A DNA stretch of 14,746 nt from Bacteroidales bacterium (GCA_007119075.1 SKQJ01000243.1:1-14746), one strand, 5' to 3'; positions 6,208-14,746 are shown, counted from the stretch's first letter. Notes: a model not told the origin generated them from the letters alone. Translations and numbers: made by a program.

Positions 6208-8697
6208 ATGAAACTATCTGATCTTTTGAGCATATTCCTTATTGTCATGCTAATAACGGACACTGCCCGTGCCGGTGAAAATTCCGGTGAAGCGAATTTC
6301 AATTCCAATATCCACGGAAGGGTGTTGCATAATGGCGAGGGGGTGCCCTTCGTAACCGTTTATCTCAAGGGTACCTCTCTGGGGACCACCACCGATGCCG
6401 CTGGCTACTTCATGCTGGTAAACTTGCCCGCGGGAAATCATGTAATCGTGGTTCAGGGCATAGGTTTTAAAAATGCCGAAAAGAATATGGCAATTGCCGA
6501 TGATGAAACCACCGAGCTGGTGTTCAGCCTGGAGCAGGATTTTTTGATGATGGAACAGGTGGTAGTTTCGGGAAGCCGGATAGGAATGCTAAGGTACCTC
6601 CCCGGTTCAGCATCAACCCTGTCACAAAGGGATCTGGCAGCCATCTCTCCGCTCAGCGGAAATGAAGTGCTTCGTTCTGTTACCGGCATTCATGTGGTCG
6701 AAGAGGAGGGAGCCGGATTGCGGACCAATATCGGGGTGAGGGGACTTGACCCTGATAAAAGCCGGAATGTCCTGATACTCGAGGATGGGATCCCCGTTGC
6801 ACTGGGTCCATACGGCGAACCCGAGATGTATTACACTCCCAGCATAGACAGGATGACCGGGATAGAAGTGCTTAAAGGCAGCGGATCAATATTGTACGGG
6901 CCGCAGACTGTCGGAGGCGTCATAAATTACATTACCGCCGATCCTCCTGCAGAAAGCTCGGGTTTTGCAGACTTCAGCGGCGGTCACGGCGGCCACTACA
7001 CCGGGCAGCTGGGATATGGAAATACATACGGCAATACCGGTTTTACCGTAAATTACCTCAGGAGACAGGCGGAGAACCTTGGGCCGACAGAATTTACCCT
7101 CAATGATATCAATGCCAAATTTAAATTTGGCGCTTCACCCCGTTCAAACATCATGGTCAAGATGGGCATTTATGATGAAAGCTCAAATTCAACCTATGTC
7201 GGGCTTACGCAGTATATGTTTGAAGCGGGCGGTTATGATCACTCACGGATCGCCCCCGACGATCACCTTGCAGTAAGGCGCTATTCACTCGGGGTGACGC
7301 ATAATTTTATGGCTAATGATAATTTCCGTTTCAACACAACCGCCTATGCCTACACCACCACGAGAGACTGGAAAAGGCAGGATTTCACCCATGACCCGGA
7401 TGCATCAAACCTTACCGGCGTACAATGGGGCAATGGAGAAATACCCGGTGGTGCCCTGTTTCTCAGAAACAGCACGGGTAACCGGAACAGGCAGTTCGAA
7501 GTGGCCGGCCTTGAAGCGAGGCTAAGCTACCGGTATGCCTGGGCCGGCATGGATAATGTAATCGATGCCGGTTCCCGTATACATTATGAACGCGCATATG
7601 AACAAAGGGTGAACGGTTCGGATGCCGGGGCAATATCGGGTGATTTGAGGGATGATGAGATAAGGACCGGACATGCGCTCAGCTCCTGGGCCCAGAATAA
7701 GCTGTTTATCAGTGACCGCCTCTCTTTTACGGCAGGATTGCGAGCTGAATTTCTCGAATACGAGCGGAACATATTGCGAAACAATTTTAATGACGTGAAC
7801 ATCTTAAATAATACTACTGTGGCCGAAGTAATTCCGGGAACAGGGATAAATTATAATTTCAGTGATCAAACCGGATTGTTTGCCGGGGTACACCGGGGCT
7901 TTGCTCCACCCCGCATCAAGGATGCCATAAGCAGCGACGGGACGGATTTGCAGCTGGATGCTGAAAAAAGCTGGAATTATGAAGTCGGGATGCGTACCGG
8001 TCTCTCAACCTTGGCCGGGTTAGAAATGACTGTATTTATGATGGATTTTTCCAACCAGGTGATCCCGGTGTCTGAATCTTCCGGCGGAGCCGGGACCGGG
8101 TACATCAATGGCGGAAGGACACAGCACCGGGGGGTTGAAGGCGAACTGACCCTTCACATATCAGAGATGACCGGTATGCGGGGAGCCCTGTCCGTTGGAC
8201 TGAATTCAACATTTACCCGTTCGGTTTTTACCAGCGACCGGCTTGTAAAACAGTGTACTCACAACAACGGCGAGGGACTGGAAGAGACATGGGTAAATGT
8301 GAAAGGCAATCATACACCCTATGCTCCCGGAATGCTTGCTTCAGGATTCCTGCATTATGAGGCGGCCGGTGGCTACGGATTCCGGCTGGGCGGAAACTTT
8401 ACCGGCCGGCAGTACACTGATGTGCTGAACACCGGGAGTGTCGTTGAATGGTTTGAAATGGCGGAAAACAATCCCGGCCATAATTACGTACAGGCAACTG
8501 CTAATGGCCGGATTGGCATGCTCCCTGAATTTTTCGTCGCGAATGCTTCGGGCTGGTACAGCCTGAATTCAGGCTTGCGGCTGAACCTTTCGGTAAAGAA
8601 TATTTTCAATGAAAGGTATATTTCTTCCCGCAGGCCCCAGGGCATTCGGGTAGGCTTGCCCAGAATGGTAAATGCCGGGGTGAGCTATAATTTCTGA
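6208..8697 (+). CDS. FecA-type TonB-dependent siderophore/metal receptor
   Basis: Outer-membrane importer, 829 residues from the ATG at 6208. The open frame extends back to a TTG at 6184, but the ATG gives a clean signal peptide (MKLSDLL to about TDTARA), so it is preferred. Parts: carboxypeptidase-regulatory-like domain (about 34-108), plug (about 125-245), and barrel to the terminal SYNF. The plug carries GVRGLDPDKSRNVLILEDG, GPYGEPEMYYTP and GSGSILYGPQTVGGVINY, the pattern of proteins annotated as ferric-citrate receptor FecA in this phylum. Iron(III)-citrate is only one possible ligand, since the annotation is often broader than the specificity. There is no FecR/FecI pair next to it and no N-terminal signalling domain before the plug, so control by that route is not indicated. 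It has its own promoter but shares its upstream element with the ZnuD-like module, and a terminator follows. Confidence 0.92.
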   Translation: MKLSDLLSIFLIVMLITDTARAGENSGEANFNSNIHGRVLHNGEGVPFVTVYLKGTSLGTTTDAAGYFMLVNLPAGNHVIVVQGIGFKNAEKNMAIADDETTELVFSLEQDFLMMEQVVVSGSRIGMLRYLPGSASTLSQRDLAAISPLSGNEVLRSVTGIHVVEEEGAGLRTNIGVRGLDPDKSRNVLILEDGIPVALGPYGEPEMYYTPSIDRMTGIEVLKGSGSILYGPQTVGGVINYITADPPAESSGFADFSGGHGGHYTGQLGYGNTYGNTGFTVNYLRRQAENLGPTEFTLNDINAKFKFGASPRSNIMVKMGIYDESSNSTYVGLTQYMFEAGGYDHSRIAPDDHLAVRRYSLGVTHNFMANDNFRFNTTAYAYTTTRDWKRQDFTHDPDASNLTGVQWGNGEIPGGALFLRNSTGNRNRQFEVAGLEARLSYRYAWAGMDNVIDAGSRIHYERAYEQRVNGSDAGAISGDLRDDEIRTGHALSSWAQNKLFISDRLSFTAGLRAEFLEYERNILRNNFNDVNILNNTTVAEVIPGTGINYNFSDQTGLFAGVHRGFAPPRIKDAISSDGTDLQLDAEKSWNYEVGMRTGLSTLAGLEMTVFMMDFSNQVIPVSESSGGAGTGYINGGRTQHRGVEGELTLHISEMTGMRGALSVGLNSTFTRSVFTSDRLVKQCTHNNGEGLEETWVNVKGNHTPYAPGMLASGFLHYEAAGGYGFRLGGNFTGRQYTDVLNTGSVVEWFEMAENNPGHNYVQATANGRIGMLPEFFVANASGWYSLNSGLRLNLSVKNIFNERYISSRRPQGIRVGLPRMVNAGVSYNF

Positions 8698-8717
8698 TAT
8701 CCGGAAACAGTAAATTC

Positions 8718-8752
8718 AAAAAACGGGAGGGGCAGGGCCCTTCCCGTTTTTT
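8718..8752. terminator. Bidirectional intrinsic terminator between convergent genes
   Basis: Six A and CGGGAGGGG (8718-8732) pair with CCCTTCCCG and six T (8738-8752): 15 pairs including one G-U, with the 5-base loop CAGGG. The A tract on one side and T tract on the other let it act in both directions, for the receptor ending at 8697 and for ddl ending at 8793 on the other strand. Confidence 0.9.
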
Positions 8753-8792
8753 CTTAATGGCACACAATAAACTCTTCAATATCCGGCCGGAG

Positions 8793-9785
8793 TCATTGCC
8801 GGGATTTTCTGTATTCTATGGCATCTTCAATAACCATGGTGAAAAGTTCGGTCATGGCAAGGCCGAAAGCCTCTGCCTGCTGTGGGATGATGCTGGTATC
8901 GGTCATTCCGGGTACCGTATTTATCTCAAGGAAATAAAATTTGTCATCCTTTAAAATATAATCGACCCTGACGATTCCGCGGCAGTCAAGTATGTCATAA
9001 ATCAGTGATGATATGCCCTGGCATGCTTTCGTAAGGGTTTCCGGTATCCTTGCAGGGGTGATCTCATCGGCTTTCCGGTTATATTTTGCCTCGAAGTCGA
9101 AGAATTCATTTTTGCTTACTATTTCGGTAAGCGGAAAAAGGATCTGACGGTCGGCGCTTTTAAAAACCCCGCCGGTAATTTCGGTTCCGCTGATAAACTC
9201 CTCTATGATTATCTCGGTGTCCTCCTGCAGGGCCTTAGCGATGGCATCTTTTATTTGTGATTCTTCGGTTACCTTTGTCACTCCGAAACTTGACCCGCCG
9301 TTATTGGGCTTGACAAAACAGGGCAGACCGACCTCGGCTGCGATCCTGCGGGTGTCAAACTTATATCCTGTCCTTACAAGCATTGCTTTAGGGGAAAGAA
9401 TTCCAAAATTGTTGAGAAAGCCCTTGCATACATATTTATTGAAAGCAACTGCACAGGCCAGAATTCCGCTGGTGGTACATGGCAGATCCAGAAGATCAAA
9501 ATAGCCCTGCAGCTTTCCGTCTTCACCGGGCGTGCCATGAATTGCCATAAACACGCAGTCGAATTTAATTTTTTCTCCTTCAACAGTAACCGAAAAATCA
9601 TTTTTATCAATTTCCGGCCCGGGATTTTCCGGCGTGCCCAGTATCCATTTATCTCCTTTGATGGTTATAAGCCATGGGGCATAGAGCTTCTTATCCAGTG
9701 AATTCTCTATGTTTGATGCGCTCGCAACGGAAACTATGTATTCGGATGAATTTCCGCCGGCTACAATGGCGATGTTTTTGGGCAT
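8793..9785 (-). CDS. ddl: D-alanine--D-alanine ligase
   Basis: Cytoplasmic ATP-grasp enzyme that joins two D-alanines to make the dipeptide end of the peptidoglycan precursor. 330 residues, normal length. Visible signatures: GGNSSEYIVS near the N-terminus with the conserved Glu15, AIHGTPGEDG (81-90), FVKPNNGGSSFG (157-168, ATP-binding Lys and Gly/Ser loop), EEFISG (195-200), FFDFEAKYNRKADEITPAR (omega loop, 228-246), RVDY (273-276) and LEINTVPGMT (286-295, metal and substrate site). The Tyr of EAKY is present; D-Ala-D-lactate ligases have Phe there, so a D-Ala-D-Ala product is expected. ATG at 9785. It is the last gene of the minus-strand operon, 86 bases after the RluD-family gene, and is followed by the shared terminator at 8718. 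Confidence 0.97.
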   Translation of the reverse strand: MPKNIAIVAGGNSSEYIVSVASASNIENSLDKKLYAPWLITIKGDKWILGTPENPGPEIDKNDFSVTVEGEKIKFDCVFMAIHGTPGEDGKLQGYFDLLDLPCTTSGILACAVAFNKYVCKGFLNNFGILSPKAMLVRTGYKFDTRRIAAEVGLPCFVKPNNGGSSFGVTKVTEESQIKDAIAKALQEDTEIIIEEFISGTEITGGVFKSADRQILFPLTEIVSKNEFFDFEAKYNRKADEITPARIPETLTKACQGISSLIYDILDCRGIVRVDYILKDDKFYFLEINTVPGMTDTSIIPQQAEAFGLAMTELFTMVIEDAIEYRKSRQ

Positions 9786-9809
9786 TGCAGATATGGTTTA
9801 TTGTTTATG

Positions 9810-9837
9810 CAAAAATAAGAAAACCCGGCCCTCCAAA
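9810..9837 (-). promoter_or_regulatory. Possible internal promoter for ddl
   Basis: Read on the minus strand, TATTTTTG (9817-9810) fits the TAnnTTTG box and a TTTG lies 16 bases upstream (9837-9834). That spacing is shorter than the 19 bases of the two promoters on the plus strand here, and the region is A/T-rich, so this is weak. If real, it would give ddl expression independent of the genes before it. A perfect 10-base palindrome TTACCGGTAA lies just upstream (9844-9853). Confidence 0.3.
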
Positions 9838-9871
9838 AAGAAATTACCGGTAAATCTGTCAGTCCGCGCTG

Positions 9872-10933
9872 TTATTGACCCAACTCATCTCTTGCCCCGG
9901 TGTATTTTCTCCATTTTTCCAGCAGGTCTTCCATATCCCGCGGCAGCGGGGCCTCAAAGTACAATTCTTTTCCTGTTGCCGGATGGATGAACCCGAGGGA
10001 TTTCGCATGCAGCGCATGCCGTGGAAGTGTTTTGAAGCCGTTAATTACAAACTGCCGGTATTTGGTGAAGGTGGTGCCGCGCAGGATCCGGTCACCGCCA
10101 TATCTTTCGTCATTGAAAAGAGGATGCCCGATATGTGACAGATGAACCCGGATCTGATGCGTCCTTCCGGTTTCAAGACGGCACTCAAGCATGCTTATAT
10201 AGCCCAGTTTTTCAATCACCCTGTAATGTGTTATTGCAGGCTTGCCTGCCTTTCCATCGGGGAACACATCCATCCTCATCCTGTCTTTCAGGTGCCGCCC
10301 GATATGTCCCTCGATCCTGCCTTCAGCAGGCTCGGGATTCCCCCAGGCAATTGCAATGTACTCCCTCCTTGTCTTTCTGTCGAAAAACTGCTTTGCCAGC
10401 CTGTTCATCGCCAGCTCGCTCTTGGCCACAACAATCAGTCCGCTGGTATTTTTATCGATCCTGTGAACCAGTCCGGGGCGCAGCTCGCCGGATTTGAACA
10501 AGGGCATGTCCCTGAATCTCCAGGCAAGGGCATTCACCAGTGTTCCCGTATAGTTGCCGTGTCCCGGATGCACCACCATGCCGGCAGGCTTGTTCACTAC
10601 GATGATGTGGTCATCCTCATGAACCGGATCAACCGGGATATCTTCGGGAACCAGCTCGGTTTCCCTGGGAGGGTATGACATCACGATGGTGATCACATCA
10701 CCCGGCCTGACTTTGTAGCTTGGTTTTACCGGGGTATCATTCACAAGGATATTATCTGCGGCAGCAGCATTCTGTATGCGGTTTCTGGATGTGCTTTCGA
10801 TCCTGTTCACCAGGAACTTGTCCACACGCAGGAATTTCTGGCCGGGATCGGCCACAAACCTGAAATGTTCATATAATTCGGACGATTCCTTTAGCTCCTC
10901 GTCGGGATCTTCCTCCATTTCTTTTATGCTCAC
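9872..10933 (-). CDS. rluD: RluD-family 23S rRNA pseudouridine synthase
   Basis: RNA-modifying enzyme that isomerises uridines, by family in helix 69 of 23S rRNA for RluD itself; the exact target here is inferred. 353 residues. An acidic N-terminal extension (about 1-25) precedes an S4 RNA-binding domain (about 33-85, RVDKFLVNRI, ILVND, KVRPGD), then the catalytic RluA/RluD domain (from about 105) with HRIDKNTSGLIVVAK containing catalytic Asp160, and LETGRTHQIRVHLSHIGHP (253-271). The start is GTG at 10933, chosen because it overlaps the stop of the preceding gene as GTGA, a typical coupled junction; an ATG five codons further in is the alternative and would still keep the whole S4 domain. 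It lies between the T9SS-exported protein and ddl in one transcript. Confidence 0.94.
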   Translation of the reverse strand: MSIKEMEEDPDEELKESSELYEHFRFVADPGQKFLRVDKFLVNRIESTSRNRIQNAAAADNILVNDTPVKPSYKVRPGDVITIVMSYPPRETELVPEDIPVDPVHEDDHIIVVNKPAGMVVHPGHGNYTGTLVNALAWRFRDMPLFKSGELRPGLVHRIDKNTSGLIVVAKSELAMNRLAKQFFDRKTRREYIAIAWGNPEPAEGRIEGHIGRHLKDRMRMDVFPDGKAGKPAITHYRVIEKLGYISMLECRLETGRTHQIRVHLSHIGHPLFNDERYGGDRILRGTTFTKYRQFVINGFKTLPRHALHAKSLGFIHPATGKELYFEAPLPRDMEDLLEKWRKYTGARDELGQ

Positions 10934-12810
10934 CGTGTAATCATGATTTTCCGGGTTTCCCTGAGTGTATTGCCGGTTTCTATGCTAAGGAAATAAATGC
11001 CCGGAGGCAATCCGGAAAGCTCCAGGGTTTGTTCGTGGCCGGTCGCCCGGTAAACCATTTGTCCGGTCCGGTTATAAAGCTTATAGGTCACCGAACTCCC
11101 GTCAATCTCCGGCGGCAGCTCGATATGGATAAAACGGGTGGCGGGATTCGGGTAAACCCTTATCATTTCCTCTGCAGCAGGCTTGCGGGGAACGGAGGTG
11201 ACCGGCGAGCCGCCCGTTACCGGCCGGATCATAAGCGATCCTTCATAGGCTGTGTTTCGCCAGTCGCCGTGAATATTGTAGAAGATCCTGCTGCTGTTGT
11301 TCCGGTTTATATCCCATCCCACGTTGAGGAATTCAGTGGAGGTCTGGACAATGCCCACATAAAAGACCCTTGAAACAGCTACTGCATGATCAAGATGGTA
11401 CCTGTGGAACCGGTTCAAACCCTCTTCGTAAACAGGAAGCAATCCTTCACTGTTATGGATGAGGTTTCCAGGCCTCCCGTTGTTGTCGTCCCAGATTGCA
11501 AGATTGAAAAATCTCTGGGATGCATTGTTGAGCGACTGATTGAAATATATGTCGACCGCTTTAAGGCTGTCGGACCTGTATGTGCTGAATCTCACGGCCA
11601 TTTTGGCATTTTCGGTACCGCCCCCGAAAAGACCGTAGCCTTTCTCTGCAGTTCCGTCATCATATGCGAAATAATCTCCGAATTTCTGCATGAAGGCTAC
11701 CGTATCATTTCCCTTGAAATCGGATTCCCCGGTTTCGAGCCACGCCCTGACCATGAAAAGTGCGGAATGACTGCTTGCTGCATCGAATGTGTATGCCAGG
11801 TCGGCACTGTATTCGACTGTTTGCGAAGGAGGTATGTTAGATGCACCTGCTGAAAAGCTGTGAGCCGTTTTATTTTCATTCACGTTGTAAATGGAAAAGC
11901 GCCTGCCGACATTCCTGGCAACATTGTCATTGTTGCGGTAGGCAACATTCAAAACAGATGCCATCTCAGCCACGCGTCCCTGCAAAAAATGGCTCCATGG
12001 CATTGATTCATAATTGATAAGCAGTGAGCCCGGCGGTTTGACAAAAGCAACGTCACTGAAAACAGTGTCTGAAAAGCTACGTCCCGAATCAAGGTATACA
12101 TAATCCACATGCCAGTGGTCGCCGTTGCCCATGGCGCCGGGATTTGCGGGCATATCTGAAATGCTTGCGATATTGCTGAAACGGAAACGAAAACCCTCCT
12201 GCAGATAGTCAGGGCCGGTTACGGGTACCATGACAAGCCGGAAGTCGTGCAGATCTGTGCCTGGAACGGACCAGACGATATCCCAGTTTTCCCTTTCGGG
12301 AGAATAAAACTCAAGTCTCAGGGAATCGCCGGTCTGCGGCATGTCGCCCCTGCCCTGGGGCTGATAAAAAAAACTGAGATAAATGCTGTCTTCCGGAGCA
12401 TAATTCAGGTTCAGCGGCGCGGAAGTCAGCCGGTCTGCAGTAAAAGGCCATGTGGATGCATGCGGGTACATGGCCCCGGTATTGTCGAGCGCGTCAAATG
12501 TGGCCACGCCGACCGATACAGGGTTTACCGGATAGTTGTTGTTGATGAACACGTAGCTGTCTGTCCACTTTTCAGGGTCGGGGTAGACGGTGGACTGTGA
12601 AAAGTCATCGAAAAATGGCAGCTCCAGCATGCTCCCGGCCAATGATTTCAGCCCGGGCGTTTCCCTGTGACGATCTCCTGCTGTATTATGGTAATGCTCT
12701 CTGACGGACTGGTTTATCTCTATTCCCGAAAGGATTTCCTGGGAAAAAAGAGATGAGCCACACAGAAAAAGCACCGTTACGGCAAAATATCTTAGTTTTT
12801 TCTTATTCAT
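10930..12810 (-). CDS. Exported protein with T9SS C-terminal sorting domain
   Basis: Predicted secreted or cell-surface protein, 626 residues, of unknown function. It has a signal peptide (about 1-24, ending near LFSQ), a body rich in aromatic beta-strand sequence beginning LPFFDDFS and including DHWHVDYVYLDSG, which suggests jelly-roll/MAM-like beta-sandwich folds, and a C-terminal domain (about 547-626) of the Por/T9SS sorting type: VYPNPATRFIHIE, YNRTGQMVY, GLPPGIYFLSIETG, RKIMITR. The frame is open one codon further to a TTG, but the ATG at 12810 is preferred: it forms an ATGAATAA overlap of 8 bases with the stop of the PASTA gene. At the other end its stop overlaps the RluD-family start. 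This tight coupling to a cell-wall/ribosome operon is notable for a secreted protein. No catalytic motif was recognised. Confidence 0.9.
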   Translation of the reverse strand: MNKKKLRYFAVTVLFLCGSSLFSQEILSGIEINQSVREHYHNTAGDRHRETPGLKSLAGSMLELPFFDDFSQSTVYPDPEKWTDSYVFINNNYPVNPVSVGVATFDALDNTGAMYPHASTWPFTADRLTSAPLNLNYAPEDSIYLSFFYQPQGRGDMPQTGDSLRLEFYSPERENWDIVWSVPGTDLHDFRLVMVPVTGPDYLQEGFRFRFSNIASISDMPANPGAMGNGDHWHVDYVYLDSGRSFSDTVFSDVAFVKPPGSLLINYESMPWSHFLQGRVAEMASVLNVAYRNNDNVARNVGRRFSIYNVNENKTAHSFSAGASNIPPSQTVEYSADLAYTFDAASSHSALFMVRAWLETGESDFKGNDTVAFMQKFGDYFAYDDGTAEKGYGLFGGGTENAKMAVRFSTYRSDSLKAVDIYFNQSLNNASQRFFNLAIWDDNNGRPGNLIHNSEGLLPVYEEGLNRFHRYHLDHAVAVSRVFYVGIVQTSTEFLNVGWDINRNNSSRIFYNIHGDWRNTAYEGSLMIRPVTGGSPVTSVPRKPAAEEMIRVYPNPATRFIHIELPPEIDGSSVTYKLYNRTGQMVYRATGHEQTLELSGLPPGIYFLSIETGNTLRETRKIMITR

Positions 12811-13633
12811 CAAATTCAGGCATGGAAATATCCCCGGTAACGGGAGAAGGTATCAATGTTGAATCTCGCGACAACCATAAATCTATTTCAGACCCGAGGG
12901 GGATTTGCCTGTTTTCTTCAAATTCAGGCCTTTGCCTCCATACAAAAGCATTGAGCGAATCCTCTCCTGTTTTGATTGACGGGTCATACAGCGTAGCCCC
13001 GACATTAAGGGAAGCCTCAAGTATCCTGTTCCTTGCGTCGGAGTGGCTGATATACAATAAATCGGGCACTGCGGTGGTTTGTTTGCTCAAGCCTTCCCCC
13101 AGCACCAGATCGATGCTTTCGCCCCTGATTATAAGTTCTCCCGGTTTTACGTCCTCACCCTGATACTGTTGCCGGAGAACGTTGTTTACCGCGATATCGG
13201 GAACATATATCAGCTTTCCGACCGCCAGACCATAGGTTTCAATAAGTGCCCTGGCCTGGCGGAGCGAAACCCCAGTAACATCAGGCATAGATACTCTTTC
13301 CGGATCAATAGCATTAATGGTCAGAAATATGGTCCTGTTTTCCTTTACCCTGAAATTCGGGGCCGGATTCTGGTCTACCACCCTCCCGCTCTCTTCCTGG
13401 CTTATATATACCGAATCGGCAACTTTAAAGTTCAGCTTCCTGGCCCTGACCACCATTTCAGCTTCATCTACGGTGAGTCCCCGCAGATCGGGTACTGCAT
13501 ATGTCCTGCCATGCTTTGTAAATACTTTCAGGCCAATGGACGTGGCAAGCAATAAAAACAAACCCGATGCTATGATCAGGGTGAAGTGTTTCCAGAATGT
13601 TTTGCCCCGCAGGAATTTTAAAAAATCTTTCAT
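12803..13633 (-). CDS. PASTA-domain membrane protein
   Basis: 276 residues with a short cytoplasmic N-terminus, one membrane helix (about 16-36) and three PASTA repeats outside: about 45-109 (starting YAVPDLRGLTVDEAE), 114-179 (VSMPDVTGVSLRQAR) and 187-256 (TAVPDLLYISHSDAR), then a short acidic tail. PASTA repeats in Ser/Thr kinases and penicillin-binding proteins sense or bind peptidoglycan fragments; here there is no kinase or transpeptidase domain, so it is a stand-alone PASTA protein. PASTA genes next to RluD-family and ddl genes are, to my knowledge, common in Bacteroidota and fit a role in wall synthesis. ATG at 13633 with no clear Shine-Dalgarno, as usual in this phylum. It is the first gene of the operon; no convincing promoter was found upstream. 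Confidence 0.93.
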   Translation of the reverse strand: MKDFLKFLRGKTFWKHFTLIIASGLFLLLATSIGLKVFTKHGRTYAVPDLRGLTVDEAEMVVRARKLNFKVADSVYISQEESGRVVDQNPAPNFRVKENRTIFLTINAIDPERVSMPDVTGVSLRQARALIETYGLAVGKLIYVPDIAVNNVLRQQYQGEDVKPGELIIRGESIDLVLGEGLSKQTTAVPDLLYISHSDARNRILEASLNVGATLYDPSIKTGEDSLNAFVWRQRPEFEENRQIPLGSEIDLWLSRDSTLIPSPVTGDISMPEFDE

Positions 13634-13655
13634 TGATTTCTGATATTGGCATCTG

Positions 13656-13708
13656 AGCAGCCGGTGGTACCGGATGATATTATGTTTAAACGGAAAGCCG
13701 CGGCTGCT
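13656..13708. repeat. Inverted repeat in the leader of the PASTA operon
   Basis: AGCAGCCG (13656-13663) and CGGCTGCT (13701-13708) are exact 8-base inverted copies 37 bases apart, inside the 223-base gap between the acyl-CoA synthetase gene and the PASTA gene. The repeat could form a hairpin in the operon leader starting 22 bases before the PASTA start codon. It may be chance. I see no TAnnTTTG promoter, T-run terminator or small gene elsewhere in 13634-13856. Confidence 0.3.
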
Positions 13709-13856
13709 ATTATATTATGCGATTGAAATTATTTCCATATGATAGCTTCGCCCGGTTAAGAAGCGCTTATTGTATCTGGTTTGGCAATGTATCCGTATTC
13801 AGTATTTCACTCTTATCGAACCCGTGCCTTATTCAGAGCTCAAAGGGGGTATCCGG

Positions 13857-14746
13857 TTAAGATCTGCTGTTCATCAGCCTGTTGATGGCATCAAGGTTTT
13901 GCTGATTGCAGATATCTTTTGCCCCGGTGGTGTAAAGATAATCAATACGGTCCTGGTATTTCTCTGTTATTTTCCCCCTGACCATTTTAAGGGTGCTGTT
14001 CAGCATCTGGTTGTCTTCAGTGAATCCCTCGTCAAGTATCCCAACCGATGCAGGCAGCCAGCGCTGAGGGAACATTTTTTCGAATTTTCTCCCTATCCTG
14101 TATTCCTGCAGTTCCGATTCGATCAGCTTTAGCATTGCTTCCTGCCCTTCCTCTGTTTCGGCACTCAGATTTTTTTCCCTGAGCCATCTTTTCAATGCTT
14201 CCCTGCCGGGCACGATCAGGGCAATGGTATAGGGATTCTGGTTATTGTAAAGCATGCACTGATCAATAAACTGTGATTGTTCTGAAAAAGCTTCTTCAAT
14301 ACCCTCCGGACTGTATTTTTCGCCGTCATCAGAAATCAACAGGCTTTTAAATCTTCCCAGCACATAAAGAAAACCATCCTTGTCCATATAACCCATGTCG
14401 CCTGTATATAGCCAGCCGTCGATTATGGTTGAAGCGGTTGCTTCGGGGTTGTTCCAGTAGCCTTTCATCACATTTTCGCCCTTTACCGCTATTTCGCCGG
14501 TTTCTCCCACAGGCAGCTCATTTTTATCCTCATCGCAGATCCTTAGCTCAAGGTCGCTGACCAGGTAGCCTGAGGAACCCAGTTTGTGCCGGGATTCGGA
14601 ATTGGACGAAATGATCGGCGAGGCCTCAGAAAGACCGTATCCCTGGAACATCGGAATGCCGATAGCATAGAAAAATCTCTGAAGCTCAATGTCCAGGAGC
14701 GCTCCCCCCCCAATAAAAAACTTCAGTCGACCGCCAAAATTTTCCC
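13857..14746 (-). CDS. Long-chain acyl-CoA synthetase (AMP-forming), C-terminal part
   Basis: Partial gene: the frame is open to the right edge and the N-terminal half lies beyond it; the first internal ATG (14651) is not the true start. The visible 296 codons activate fatty acids through an acyl-adenylate and transfer them to CoA, by family. Motifs: KFFIGGGALLD near the edge, QGYGLSEASPII (substrate/adenine motif), GETGEIAVKGENVMKGYW, DGWLYTGDMGYMDKDGFLYV (ATP ribose-binding Asp), GRFKSLLISDDGEKYSPEGIEE (hinge and C-terminal subdomain), ending NRLMNSRS. The C-terminal pattern with LNSTLKMVRGKI fits the long-chain (ACSL/FadD15-like) branch. The FIGGGA motif is encoded by a run of eight G, which keeps the frame. 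It lies on the same strand as the PASTA operon but 223 bases before it, so it is probably a separate transcript. Confidence 0.93.
   Translation of the reverse strand, partial: ENFGGRLKFFIGGGALLDIELQRFFYAIGIPMFQGYGLSEASPIISSNSESRHKLGSSGYLVSDLELRICDEDKNELPVGETGEIAVKGENVMKGYWNNPEATASTIIDGWLYTGDMGYMDKDGFLYVLGRFKSLLISDDGEKYSPEGIEEAFSEQSQFIDQCMLYNNQNPYTIALIVPGREALKRWLREKNLSAETEEGQEAMLKLIESELQEYRIGRKFEKMFPQRWLPASVGILDEGFTEDNQMLNSTLKMVRGKITEKYQDRIDYLYTTGAKDICNQQNLDAINRLMNSRS

Noticed and set aside
10142..10678. Plus-strand open frame of 178 codons
   Set aside because: It is antisense to the RluD-family gene, whose S4 and catalytic motifs are unmistakable; the antisense product has no family signature. 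The plus-strand frames at 11386-11853 and 13079-13555 are rejected for the same reason.
13634..13856. Search for a promoter of the PASTA operon
   Set aside because: On the minus strand I found only partial matches such as TACATTG, none with the TAnnTTTG pattern and proper spacing, so no promoter is called.

Overview
The window looks like a chromosomal piece of a Bacteroidota genome of medium G+C, probably Bacteroidales or Marinilabiliales-like. The evidence is three outer-membrane receptors with an N-terminal carboxypeptidase-regulatory-like domain, a protein with a type IX secretion (T9SS) C-terminal sorting domain, promoters of the TAnnTTTG (-7) type, and few Shine-Dalgarno sequences. I see no tRNA, rRNA, CRISPR array, insertion sequence or phage gene.

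Left part (1-8697, plus strand): a metal-uptake region. A two-gene module, a 115-residue His-rich membrane protein followed by a ZnuD-type TonB-dependent receptor, is present twice in tandem (70-2810 and 3147-5939). The two copies have clearly diverged in sequence. Between them lie an echo of the first receptor's last ~20 codons (2816-2878), a strong intrinsic terminator (2944-2979) and a promoter (3006-3043). A third, FecA-type receptor (6208-8697) follows. Its promoter (6087-6124) shares an 11-base upstream element, a 19-base spacer and the -7 box pattern with the promoter of module 2, so the two are probably co-regulated. The natural reading is a metal (probably zinc) acquisition locus in which the receptors take metal across the outer membrane and the small HxH proteins bind it in the periplasm. 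The receptor families are recognised from sequence; the ligand and the role of the small proteins are inference. Bases 1-69 hold no gene I can support.

Right part (8793-13633, minus strand): a tightly packed operon transcribed leftwards: PASTA-domain membrane protein, T9SS-exported protein, RluD-family pseudouridine synthase, D-Ala-D-Ala ligase. The first three overlap by a few bases (ATGAATAA and GTGA junctions), suggesting translational coupling; ddl follows after 86 bases and may also have its own promoter. A 15-bp hairpin with A and T tracts on its two sides (8718-8752) serves as a shared terminator for the converging FecA-type gene and this operon.

Right edge (13857-14746, minus strand): the C-terminal part of a long-chain acyl-CoA synthetase (AMP-forming), whose N-terminus lies beyond the window. 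The 223-base gap 13634-13856 holds only an imperfect inverted repeat and no clear promoter.
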